Source: Collinsella sp. AF02-46-1 (GTDB lineage: Bacteria > Actinomycetota > Coriobacteriia > Coriobacteriales > Coriobacteriaceae). Taken from it: a stretch of 15,500 bases of DNA. The position numbers were made by a program, and so were the translations under genes. Every line of letters starts with the position of its first letter. Within the stretch, counting starts at the first letter, position 1. The notes below the pieces were generated by a model. It did not search any database, was not told where the DNA came from, and was given only the letters and a program-made list of their open reading frames with translations. Positions 6,763 through 14,307 of this stretch are shown one piece after another. The stretch covers positions 1 through 15,500 of the forward strand of contig CAKXKM010000046.1 in NCBI GenBank assembly GCA_934876235.1, written 5' to 3'.

Positions 6763-7446
6763 CTACTTATCGTCGGGCTCGGTGACGCGCTTGGTAAACG
6801 AGAGCTTGGACTCCTTACCCGTCATGAGCTTTTTGATGTTCGCACGATGGGCCCACACCACGGTGATGCCGATCATCGCCATGCAAAACTTAAGTCCCAG
6901 GCTGCTGTACGGAAAGACCGCGCAAGCAGCGATGGGAAGACCGATGGCGGCGGCGAGTGAGCCCACCGACACATACTTGGTGATGGCGACGGCCACGATA
7001 AACATGCCCAGCAGCGACAGGCCAATAGGCCAGTACCAGGCGAGGATGACGCCCAGACCGACCGCGATGCCCTTGCCACCGTGGAAGTTGAGGTACGGCG
7101 AGAAGATGTGGCCCCATACGGCTGCCAGGCAGATGACGCCGAGCATCCAATCGCCGGGGGCTCCAGGCGCCATGATGTTCGGCGGAAAACCATAGCCCAA
7201 GTCGGCAATGAGCGGACGCGCGATAAGGACGCAGATGGCGCCCTTAAGGCAGTCGAGCAACAACGTGAGCGCGGCCACCTTAGGGCCGGCCACGCGCAGG
7301 GCGTTGGTGGTGCCGATGTTGCCGGAGCCCGCCTTGCGAATGTCGGTGTGGTTGAACACGCGACCCAGGATCAGGCCAAACGGAATCGCTCCGATAAAGA
7401 ACGAGACCACGGCGCAGATGGCGGTCAGCAGGATCGGATTATGCAT
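6763..7446 (-). CDS. plsY: Acyl-phosphate:glycerol-3-phosphate acyltransferase
   Basis: PlsY is a polytopic inner-membrane enzyme that transfers an acyl chain from acyl-phosphate to glycerol-3-phosphate, giving lysophosphatidic acid. The 227 residues carry its three cytoplasmic motifs: GSGNIGTTNALRVAG (40-54), HGGKGIAVGLG (122-132) and AHRANIKKL (199-207). Hydrophobic segments lie at about 5-28, 57-80, 100-118, 130-155, 160-180 and 185-200. A longer in-frame start exists at 7494. I chose the ATG at 7446 because the hydrophobic N terminus begins there, it has GAAGGAG upstream, and it overlaps the der stop by only 8 bp. The acyl-phosphate supplier PlsX is not in this window. Confidence 0.96.
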   Translation of the reverse strand: MHNPILLTAICAVVSFFIGAIPFGLILGRVFNHTDIRKAGSGNIGTTNALRVAGPKVAALTLLLDCLKGAICVLIARPLIADLGYGFPPNIMAPGAPGDWMLGVICLAAVWGHIFSPYLNFHGGKGIAVGLGVILAWYWPIGLSLLGMFIVAVAITKYVSVGSLAAAIGLPIAACAVFPYSSLGLKFCMAMIGITVVWAHRANIKKLMTGKESKLSFTKRVTEPDDK

Positions 7447-8773
7447 CCTTTTGCTCCTTCTTCCTAAAGAAGAGTCGAATGGGCGTGCCGGCAAAATCGA
7501 AAGTCGAGCGCATGCGGTTCTCCACGTAGCGCTGGTAGGTGTCGTTGACCAGGTCGCTGTGGTTGACGAAGAACGTGAACGTCGGCGGGTTGATGCCCGT
7601 CTGAGTCACGTAGTGCATGCGCAGGCGGCGCTTGCCGTCCACCACGGTGTGGCCGAACTCGCGCAGGTCGGTGAGGAAGGTGTTGAGGCGCGAGGTGGTG
7701 ATCTTTTGCGAGCGCGTCTTCTCGGCGGCGTCGACCATCGCCCAGATCTTCTCGACGCTGCGGCCGGTCAGGGCAGAGATGCGCAGGTACTGGGCCCAGG
7801 GAGCCATAACGCCCAGACGGCGGTCGACGGTCTCCATGCAGGCCTCGCGCTTGCGGTCGTCGTCGAGCAGGTCCCACTTGTTGAGCAGCACCACGATGGC
7901 GCAGCCGCGCTCGATGGCCAAGCCCATGACCTTCTGGTCCTGCTCGGTGACGCCCACAGAGGCGTCGACGACGAGCAGCGCCACGTCGGCGCGATCGATG
8001 GCGCGCAGGCCGCGGACCATCGAGTAGTACTCGATGTTCTCGTACACGGTGCTCTTCTTGCGAATACCCGCGGTGTCAACCATGCGGTAGTGCTTGCCGT
8101 TGCGCTCCACGACGGTGTCGATGGCGTCGCGCGTCGTGCCGGCAATGTTGGACACGATGGAGCGGTCGGCACCTAGGATGCGGTTGAACAGCGAGGACTT
8201 ACCGGCGTTGGGGCGGCCGATGATGGCCACGTTCAGCGCATCGGGGAACTCGTCGGCGACTTCGTCCTCTTCCTCCGGAAGCAGGGCCACGATATCGTCG
8301 AGCAGGTCGCCCGTGCCGTGGCCGTGCAGGGCCGAGAGCGGCGTGGGCTCGCCGATGCCGAGCGAATAGAACTCCCAGATACTGTCGTTCTCGCGATCGG
8401 GGTTGTCGAGCTTGTTCACCAGCAGAAAGACCGGCTTGTCGCAGCGCTTGAGCATGCGGGCGACCGACTCGTCCTCCTCGGTGACACCGGTGCGGCCGTC
8501 GACCACAAACAGGATGACGGCGGCTTCCTCGGCGGCGGCGAGGGCCTGGTCGCGGATGGACGTGGCAAAGACGTCATCGCTCTTGAGCGGCTCGATGCCG
8601 CCCGTGTCGACAATGGTGAACTCGCGGCCGTTCCAATCGGCCGTGTGGTATGAGCGATCGCGCGTGACGCCGCGGGACTCATGGACGATGGCGTCCGAGG
8701 TTTGGGCCAGGCGGTTAACGAGCGTGGACTTGCCCACGTTGGGGCGTCCGACGACGGCGACGATAGGTTTCAT
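7439..8773 (-). CDS. der: Ribosome-assembly GTPase Der (EngA)
   Basis: Der is a double-GTPase required for late 50S subunit assembly. The 444-residue protein has the full architecture. G domain 1 has P-loop GRPNVGKS (9-16), DTGG (56-59) and NKLD (120-123). A short acidic linker (about 166-177) follows. G domain 2 has GRPNAGKS (186-193), DTAG (233-236) and NKWD (298-301). A KH-like RNA-binding domain ends in a lysine-rich tail. An in-frame extension to 8944 runs back into the upstream gene and is not family-like. The ATG at 8773 is supported by AAAGGAG (8779-8785) 5 nt upstream, overlapping the stop codon of the DUF512 gene. The plsY start overlaps its 3' end. Confidence 0.97.
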   Translation of the reverse strand: MKPIVAVVGRPNVGKSTLVNRLAQTSDAIVHESRGVTRDRSYHTADWNGREFTIVDTGGIEPLKSDDVFATSIRDQALAAAEEAAVILFVVDGRTGVTEEDESVARMLKRCDKPVFLLVNKLDNPDRENDSIWEFYSLGIGEPTPLSALHGHGTGDLLDDIVALLPEEEDEVADEFPDALNVAIIGRPNAGKSSLFNRILGADRSIVSNIAGTTRDAIDTVVERNGKHYRMVDTAGIRKKSTVYENIEYYSMVRGLRAIDRADVALLVVDASVGVTEQDQKVMGLAIERGCAIVVLLNKWDLLDDDRKREACMETVDRRLGVMAPWAQYLRISALTGRSVEKIWAMVDAAEKTRSQKITTSRLNTFLTDLREFGHTVVDGKRRLRMHYVTQTGINPPTFTFFVNHSDLVNDTYQRYVENRMRSTFDFAGTPIRLFFRKKEQKDA

Positions 8774-8783
8774 CTGCTCTCCT

Positions 8784-10226
8784 TTAATGGATAGGGTCAG
8801 CGGAATTAGTAGAGTCTGCGGGCACAATGCCAAGGATATGCTCCAGGGTATCGAGCAGCTCATGCGGCATGGTCGACACCACATGAACCTCGGCGCCGCG
8901 ACTGGTAAGGCTTGCGAGTAAATCGTCACGATGATACTCGTCAAGCGTCATGCCGTCAGCGTTGAACATGAGCTTAGGCACAAAGAGCATAACCCCCGAC
9001 AGGTCTTGGGGCAGCTGCTCCAGAATGTCACACGCGACGATGAGGCCGGTCACGTCCACGTTGCCGCCGAAGTAGCGGTTCTTGATGGCTGTGACGGTGC
9101 CGGCGAGTCCCTGGGGCGACTCCACAAAGCGGGCCACCGTGTCGCGTGCGCTGGCGCCCGAGAGGCATAGAAGGCGCTGGTTGCGCTCGGCGATGCCAGC
9201 GCGGACGCGGGCCAGACGCTCGGCGTCGGCGGCAAGCACGTCGTCGGTCTCGTCTAGATACGAGCGGATCATGCCAATGCCGTCGTAGTACTGCGGGTAG
9301 CCGTCGTAAAAGTCCGCCTCGGGCGGCTCGATGCCGGCATCCAGGTAGAACTCGTCGCTCATCTGGAAGGTGTGGCGGCCAAGGCGCTCGAAGGCACGGT
9401 CCTGGAAGGGACGGATCATGGCAATGGTCTCGCGCGCTAGCTCGGGTTTGTCGCTATAGGACCAGCTAAAACGGTTCTGATGCTTGGTAAAACCGAGCGG
9501 CACAATGCCCAGGCTGGTGATTTGCTCGTGCTCCTCGCAAAAGCGCAGAGTCTTTTCCAGCTCCTCGCCGTCGTTCATGCCGGGGCACAACACGATCTGC
9601 GCGTGAATCTCGATGCCGGCGGCCATGATGGCTTCGAGCACGTCCATGCCTCGCTGGGCGTTGCGGCCCATCATGCGGCGGCGGACGTCGGGGCTCACGG
9701 CATGGACCGACACGTTCATGGGACTCATGTTGCGTTGGATGACGTTTTGCACGTCCTCGTCGGTAAGGTTCGTGAGCGTGACAAAGTTGCCCTGTAAAAA
9801 GCTTAGGCGATAGTCGTCGTCGCGAATGTAGAGCGTGGAACGGCCGCCCTTGGGCAGCATGGTCATAAAGCAGAACACGCAGGCGTTCACGCAGGTGCGC
9901 ATGCCGTCGAAGATGGGGCCATCGAACTTAAGGCCCCAGTCCTCGCCGGGAAAACGATCGAGCTCAACGGGGGTGACGGTGCCGTCGCGCGGATCGAATA
10001 CCTCCAGCTCGACGGTGTCGTCGTCGGCTTCCCAAAGCCATACGATCATGTCGGTGAGCTGCTCGCCGTTGACCGTGAGCACGCGCATGCCCGGCTCGAT
10101 ACCCACATCCCACGCGGGCGATTCGGGACGCACGTTCTTTACGAGCGCGCCTTCACCCGGCTCGGGGTCGCGGCTGCGCCCGTAATCGGCCACCTCGGCG
10201 GCGTATGCGGGTACGGTCTGGTCCAT
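8784..10226 (-). CDS. DUF512 radical-SAM protein with N-terminal PDZ-like domain
   Basis: The 480-residue protein matches the COG1625/TIGR03279-type DUF512 family, annotated elsewhere only as a putative Fe-S oxidoreductase. Residues about 25-75 form a PDZ-like segment (GALVKNVRPESPAWDVGIEPGM region). The radical-SAM cluster motif is CVNACVFC (Cys112, Cys116, Cys119; CX3CX2C), followed by PKGGRSTLY and DDDYRLSFLQGN, both typical of the family. IVLCPGMNDG (211-220) marks the barrel's later part, and the DUF512 domain follows from about 280. The substrate is unknown. The chosen ATG at 10226 lies 2 bp after the ispH stop. The best Shine-Dalgarno (AAGGAG, 10241-10246) is 14 nt away, which is long. 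The longer frame to 10391 is spurious overlap with ispH. The der start follows immediately, an association I recall from Clostridia. Confidence 0.9.
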   Translation of the reverse strand: MDQTVPAYAAEVADYGRSRDPEPGEGALVKNVRPESPAWDVGIEPGMRVLTVNGEQLTDMIVWLWEADDDTVELEVFDPRDGTVTPVELDRFPGEDWGLKFDGPIFDGMRTCVNACVFCFMTMLPKGGRSTLYIRDDDYRLSFLQGNFVTLTNLTDEDVQNVIQRNMSPMNVSVHAVSPDVRRRMMGRNAQRGMDVLEAIMAAGIEIHAQIVLCPGMNDGEELEKTLRFCEEHEQITSLGIVPLGFTKHQNRFSWSYSDKPELARETIAMIRPFQDRAFERLGRHTFQMSDEFYLDAGIEPPEADFYDGYPQYYDGIGMIRSYLDETDDVLAADAERLARVRAGIAERNQRLLCLSGASARDTVARFVESPQGLAGTVTAIKNRYFGGNVDVTGLIVACDILEQLPQDLSGVMLFVPKLMFNADGMTLDEYHRDDLLASLTSRGAEVHVVSTMPHELLDTLEHILGIVPADSTNSADPIH

Positions 10227-10228
10227 GA

Positions 10229-11128
10229 TTAGCGGCAAAGCTCCTTGATGCGCGCGCCGGCGCGTTCGATGTGTTCTTGCGGGGTGGAGGCTCCGGCGGT
10301 GATGCCGATGTGGTGAGCGTCGGTAAACCACGCGGCCTGGAGCTCGGAGGCTTCCTCGATGTGATACGTGCGCTCGCAGGCGTCTGCGCAAATCTGCGCC
10401 AGGCGGCGGGTGTTGCCCGAGTTCTTGCCGCCCACCACGACCATGCAGTCGCAGCGGTTGGCAAGCGTGGCTGCCGCCTGTTGACGCTCGCTCGTGGCGG
10501 CGCAGATGGTGTTGATCACACGAAGCTCTTGTACGCGCGGGGTGATAACGGCCACGACCTCGGCGAGGTTCTGCGCGGTCTGGGTGGTCTGTACAACTAG
10601 GCCCACCTTGCCCTTGAGCGACAGGGCATCGGCGTCGGCAGCACAGCTCACGACCTGCGCGTCATTGCCGGCGTGGCCCAGAATACCCTCGACCTCGGGG
10701 TGACCCGGCTCGCCTACGACCACCACGCGGTAGCCCTCGCGCACCAGGCGCTCGGCGGCCACATGAACCTTCTTCACGTAGGGGCAGGTGGCGTCGACGA
10801 CGTTAAGGTCGCGCTTGCGGGCAGCATCGATCACCTGCGGCACTACGCCGTGTGCGCGGATGATAACGGTGCCTGATGCGGCGTCGTCCAAGGTGTCGGC
10901 CAAGCCAACGCCCGCCTCAGCGAGCTCGCGTACCACGATGGGGTTATGGATGAGCGGACCCAGGGTGTGGACCTGAGTGCTCTCCCCTGTCTGGGGCGCG
11001 GCGGCAAGCGCCATGTCGAGCGCGCGCTGTACGCCGTAGCAGGTGCCGGCGTGGGCGGCGATCTCGATGGTAGGCGCGGTTGCCTGGTCGGACGCAGTCG
11101 CGGCGGTGTTCGTCACGTTCTCGCTCAT
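10229..11128 (-). CDS. ispH: 4-hydroxy-3-methylbut-2-enyl diphosphate reductase
   Basis: IspH (LytB) is the last enzyme of the MEP isoprenoid pathway, reducing HMBPP to IPP and DMAPP with a [4Fe-4S] cluster. The 299-residue protein has the three cluster cysteines: Cys30 (GTCYGVQRAL), Cys115 (DATCPYV) and Cys209 (NTICAATSERQ). Diphosphate-binding residues are visible as His61 (LIHNP), His93 (RAHGV) and His143 with the following Glu (EPGHPEVEG), TTQT (181-184) and GAST (279-282). An alanine/threonine-rich N-terminal stretch of about 18 residues precedes the fold. I chose the ATG at 11128, 2 bp after the plsC stop; the longer frame to 11158 uses GTG inside plsC. The Shine-Dalgarno is weak (GCAGG), suggesting dependence on coupled translation. 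Confidence 0.96.
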   Translation of the reverse strand: MSENVTNTAATASDQATAPTIEIAAHAGTCYGVQRALDMALAAAPQTGESTQVHTLGPLIHNPIVVRELAEAGVGLADTLDDAASGTVIIRAHGVVPQVIDAARKRDLNVVDATCPYVKKVHVAAERLVREGYRVVVVGEPGHPEVEGILGHAGNDAQVVSCAADADALSLKGKVGLVVQTTQTAQNLAEVVAVITPRVQELRVINTICAATSERQQAAATLANRCDCMVVVGGKNSGNTRRLAQICADACERTYHIEEASELQAAWFTDAHHIGITAGASTPQEHIERAGARIKELCR

Positions 11129-11130
11129 GG

Positions 11131-11859
11131 CTAGAACCTGCCCGGATGCTCGGCGCACAGTTCGTCGCGCATGGCGTATACGCGGCTCATGGCCTCGGAC
11201 TCAAACCAAGCCAAGCGCTCCTTGCGCTTGAGCTCGGCCGGTGCATCGGAAAGCGAGACGGCCTTGCCGGCACGAATCCAGCACTTCTTGGGACGCATGA
11301 GCCTTTTGCCTGCGGGCGTGATGTCGGACCAGCCGCAGATGGCGAGCGGGTTGACGGGCGCCTTGCCCATCTGAGCGATGAGCGCAAAGCCGCCGTGGAC
11401 CTCGGGCTTGATCTCGCGCGAGCGGATGCGCGTGCCCTCGGGGAAGATCAGGACGTCCTCGCCGCGCTGCAGCGCATGCTGGGCGGCGCGCAGGCACTTC
11501 ATATCGGCAGTGCCGCGCTCCACGGGGATGCCGCCAACGCGGCTAAAAGCCCAGCGCACAATCTTGCTCTTGGCGAACTCGGACTTAAAGATGGGGCGAA
11601 TGCGGCGGCCGCCAAAGAATAGCGCCGTCTCCACGGCCAAGAGCTCAGCCATCGAGGTGTGGTTGCAGATGACCACGCTGCCGCGGCCTTCCTGGCGCTC
11701 AAACAGCAGGTCAGCGTCCTCGACCTTCCAACGCCACATGAGCTTGGAGAAGGCCCAAAGGATGGCCATGACTACGACGACGGCGCCGCGGATGAGCGCT
11801 GGGAACTCTGCGTAGGGGGCGTTGTAATAGTCCTCGGGCGTCTGCTTAAACAGGCGCAT
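11131..11859 (-). CDS. plsC: 1-acyl-sn-glycerol-3-phosphate acyltransferase (PlsC family) with HX4E motif
   Basis: PlsC acylates lysophosphatidic acid at position 2 to make phosphatidic acid at the membrane. The 242 residues start with a hydrophobic segment (about 22-40). The acyltransferase block I reads NHTSMAE, so His67 is followed at +5 by Glu72 where the family consensus is Asp (HX4D). Later blocks are normal: GGIPVERG (109-116), FPEGTR (139-144) and a VNPLAICG stretch. An AAAGGAGGT Shine-Dalgarno (11865-11873) sits 5 nt before the ATG and overlaps the cmk stop. With gpsA and plsY in the same array, the assignment to phosphatidic acid synthesis is reasonable. Another lysophospholipid acyltransferase of the same superfamily cannot be excluded. 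Confidence 0.9.
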   Translation of the reverse strand: MRLFKQTPEDYYNAPYAEFPALIRGAVVVVMAILWAFSKLMWRWKVEDADLLFERQEGRGSVVICNHTSMAELLAVETALFFGGRRIRPIFKSEFAKSKIVRWAFSRVGGIPVERGTADMKCLRAAQHALQRGEDVLIFPEGTRIRSREIKPEVHGGFALIAQMGKAPVNPLAICGWSDITPAGKRLMRPKKCWIRAGKAVSLSDAPAELKRKERLAWFESEAMSRVYAMRDELCAEHPGRF

Positions 11860-11862
11860 GGG

Positions 11863-12549
11863 CTACCTCCTTTGGTTGATGAGGCCCTCGATAATGCGGA
11901 CGACCTCGTCGATGGTATGGGCGGTGGAGTCGACGTGCACGGCGTCCTCGGCGGGCACGAGCGGGGCGACCTCGCGGCTGCTATCAAGCTTGTCGCGCTG
12001 CTTGAGGGCGTCGAGGGTATCGTCGACTTCGGTCTCGAGTTGCGCGGGCGTGAGCGGCTGAGCGTCGTTTTGGTGACGCTGCAGCACGCGGCGGCGGGCG
12101 CGCTCGCGCGGGTCGGCGGTCAGGAAGACCTTGACCTGCGCGTTAGGGAACACGACGGTTCCGATGTCGCGACCCTCGGCCACGATATCGCGGTCCTCGG
12201 CGGCGCGGCGCTGATGGATGAGCATGGCGGCGCGCACGCCCGGGTAGGCCGAGACCTTGGACACGTTGGCGTCGACCTGCGGGGTACGAATGGCGGTCGA
12301 AGCGTCCTGGCCGTCAATGGTCAGGCGCGTGTCCTCGCCGGTGCCGTTGGTAAAGCGAATCTCGATCTGCTCGGCGAGGGCGTCGATGGCCGCCTCGTCG
12401 TCCAGATCGACGCCGCGGTCGAGCGCGGCGAAGGTGACGGCGCGATACATGGCGCCCGTGTCGAGCTTGTTAAAGCCCAGCTGGCGGGCGATCTCCTTGG
12501 CGATGGTGGACTTGCCGGAACCGGCGGGGCCGTCGATGGCGACGATCAT
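11863..12549 (-). CDS. cmk: Cytidylate kinase
   Basis: Cmk phosphorylates CMP and dCMP with ATP, feeding CTP for nucleic acids and for CDP-diacylglycerol. The 228 residues match the bacterial family. The P-loop GPAGSGKST is at 7-15. The CMP-binding KLDTGAMYRA (28-37) and the conserved AEGRDIGTVVFP (124-135) with LTADP (143-147) follow. The C-terminal part has the lid-like arginine-rich RERARRR. The ATG at 12549 has AAAGGA about 10 nt upstream. It lies 66 bp after the stop of the pseudouridine synthase, the widest gap inside the array, but I see no convincing promoter in that gap. The plsC ribosome-binding site is embedded in its final codons. Confidence 0.96.
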   Translation of the reverse strand: MIVAIDGPAGSGKSTIAKEIARQLGFNKLDTGAMYRAVTFAALDRGVDLDDEAAIDALAEQIEIRFTNGTGEDTRLTIDGQDASTAIRTPQVDANVSKVSAYPGVRAAMLIHQRRAAEDRDIVAEGRDIGTVVFPNAQVKVFLTADPRERARRRVLQRHQNDAQPLTPAQLETEVDDTLDALKQRDKLDSSREVAPLVPAEDAVHVDSTAHTIDEVVRIIEGLINQRR

Positions 12550-12615
12550 GCAATGCTTCCTTTCGATGGTTGACGTGCTGGTATGGTTCGCGGGCGCTGG
12601 GGCACGGCGGGTTGC

Positions 12616-13581
12616 CTAGCCCGTGTAGCGCTCGCGGTAGGTGTTGCGCTTGGGTGCGGAGCCGTGGCTGCCGTGGTGACGCGTGCGGCTGGCGGGCGTG
12701 TCTTGGGGCTTGCCGCCGTTGCGCTTGGCGCTCGCCTGCTTGGGCGGGATGCCGCCGGCCTTGAGGATCTGCACCTCGCGGTCGGTGAGCTCGCGCCACG
12801 AGCCTTTGGCCACGTCCACGAGCTCCAGGCCGGCAAAGTTGCTGCGATGCAAGCGGATCACGGGATGGTGAATCTTGCTCAGCATGCGTTTGACCTGGTT
12901 TTTGCGGCCCTCGCGGATGATGACCTCCACGGCGGTGGTGCCGGGCTTGACGCCTTGGGGAGCTACGGCCTCGGCCTCGCGCGCGTTGATGACGCGGCAG
13001 ATTGCCGGCTGGCACAGGCCATCGTCGAGCTCGATACCACGGCGGAGCGGCGTGAGATCGAGCTCGGTCAGCGTCCCGTCAACGAGCGCCTGGTAGGTCT
13101 TGTAGACGTGCTTGCTGGGGTGCAGCAGGTCCTGCGACAGGTCGCCGTCGGTGGTAAAGAGCAAAAGGCCCGTGGTGTCGCGGTCCAGGCGGCCCACCGG
13201 GAAAAGTCCCGGAAAGCGGTCGCGGGGGACCAGGTCGGCCACGCAAGGGCGCTCCTGCGGATCGCTCATGGTGGTGAGGTAGCCGGTCGGCTTGTAGAGC
13301 ATCAGGTACACGGCGCCCTGGTTGAGCTTGACGGGCATGCCGTCGACCTCGATATGGTCGCGGTCGACGTCGACCTTGGTACCTAGTTCGGTCGCGACCT
13401 GGCCGTTGACGGTCACGCGGCCGGCGGTCATCAGGTCCTCCGAGCCGCGGCGGCTCGCCACGCCCGCACGCGCCAAAAAGCGCTGCAGGCGCATGGTGTG
13501 CGGATAGACGGGCTGGGTGTCGGTTGCGGGTATTGCGTTGCCCATGGCGCGCGTCTCCCCTACTTCGTTAGTCCTCGTCAT
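12616..13581 (-). CDS. rluB: 23S rRNA pseudouridine synthase, RluB/RsuA family
   Basis: Family members isomerise a specific uridine in rRNA; RluB acts on helix 89 of 23S rRNA. An S4 RNA-binding domain opens the fold (RLQRFLARAGVASRR, 31-45). The catalytic domain has YLMLYKPTGYL (92-102) and GRLDRDTTGLLL, whose first Asp (Asp133) is the expected nucleophile. NQVKRML follows later. The C terminus is a basic, low-complexity tail of about 40 residues (Lys, Arg, His, Gly, Pro), probably disordered. Three starts are possible. The ATG at 13581 has GGAGG (13588-13592) 6 nt upstream and overlaps scpB by 14 bp. The ATG at 13545 has GGGGAG 9 nt upstream. The ATG at 13494 has no Shine-Dalgarno. I chose 13581. 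RluB rather than RsuA/RluE is inferred from its place beside scpB and cmk. Confidence 0.92.
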   Translation of the reverse strand: MTRTNEVGETRAMGNAIPATDTQPVYPHTMRLQRFLARAGVASRRGSEDLMTAGRVTVNGQVATELGTKVDVDRDHIEVDGMPVKLNQGAVYLMLYKPTGYLTTMSDPQERPCVADLVPRDRFPGLFPVGRLDRDTTGLLLFTTDGDLSQDLLHPSKHVYKTYQALVDGTLTELDLTPLRRGIELDDGLCQPAICRVINAREAEAVAPQGVKPGTTAVEVIIREGRKNQVKRMLSKIHHPVIRLHRSNFAGLELVDVAKGSWRELTDREVQILKAGGIPPKQASAKRNGGKPQDTPASRTRHHGSHGSAPKRNTYRERYTG

Positions 13582-14296
13582 GCAAATCCTCCGAGGTCTC
13601 GTCGACGACCAGGGTCTCCAAGTTCTCGACTGCCTCAACATCTTCAACATCGGTATCGAGCAGTTCGCGCTCTTCGTCCAGGTCCTCGGCCTGCTCCTCG
13701 AGCGTGGACTGAATGCTGCGGCCGCTCAGGCGCTCGCGGATAAATTGACGCGACTGCTCGTCGGGGGCAAACTGCTCCAGGTCGGGCAGGTCGCGGGTGG
13801 AGCGCAGACCGAACTTTTCCAAGAAGGCGTTGGTCGTGCCGTAGATGATGGCTTGACCGCGCTGGGGGTCGCGGCCGAGTTCGCGCACCAGACCCTTGTC
13901 CACGAGCGACGCGATGACGCCGTCGGAGTTGACGCCGCGGATGCCCTTGACCACCTCGCGCGTCACGGGCTGGTGGTATGCGATGACGGCCAGGGTTTCG
14001 AGCGCCGCCTGCGACAGCTTTTGCGTGTCCCAGCTCAGCACGTAGGCCTCGACCACGTCATGGTAGGCGGGATGCGTGAACAGGCGCCAGCCGCCGGCGA
14101 CCTCGCGCAGCTGAAAGCCGCGGTTGGCCTCCTCGTACTCAACCTTGAGCTCGGCGAGCAGCGACGCGCACTCGCCGGGGGCGATATCCAGCGCGCCTGC
14201 CAGCGCGGGCGCGCTCACCGGGTCGCTCGACACCAGCAGAAGCGCCTCGAGGGCGCCTTTGAGGCTGTTTGCCTCTAGCGTGGAAAGGGTTGACAT
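13568..14296 (-). CDS. scpB: Segregation and condensation protein B
   Basis: ScpB is a winged-helix dimer that binds ScpA in the SMC-ScpAB condensin complex, which organises and segregates the chromosome. The 242 residues start with SLKGALEALLLVSSDPVS (11-28). The second winged helix contains LSQAALETLAVIAYHQPVTR (94-113) and IRGVNSDGV (119-127), the family's strongest signature. From about 200 the C terminus becomes strongly acidic (Glu/Asp-rich tail), longer than the minimal fold and probably disordered. The open frame runs back to 14503 inside scpA. I chose the ATG at 14296 because it begins the fold and has AGGAG upstream, overlapping the scpA stop region. The gap to scpA is 11 bp. Confidence 0.96.
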   Translation of the reverse strand: MSTLSTLEANSLKGALEALLLVSSDPVSAPALAGALDIAPGECASLLAELKVEYEEANRGFQLREVAGGWRLFTHPAYHDVVEAYVLSWDTQKLSQAALETLAVIAYHQPVTREVVKGIRGVNSDGVIASLVDKGLVRELGRDPQRGQAIIYGTTNAFLEKFGLRSTRDLPDLEQFAPDEQSRQFIRERLSGRSIQSTLEEQAEDLDEERELLDTDVEDVEAVENLETLVVDETSEDLHDED

Positions 14297-14307
14297 GATT
14301 GCGGCTC

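Noticed and set aside
8774..8944. N-terminal extension of der upstream of 8773
   Set aside because: The added 57 residues do not resemble Der, run back into the DUF512 gene, and lie upstream of a well-placed AAAGGAG and ATG.
11659..12573. A 304-codon plus-strand open frame
   Set aside because: It is antisense to cmk and the start of plsC, both of which carry intact catalytic motifs.
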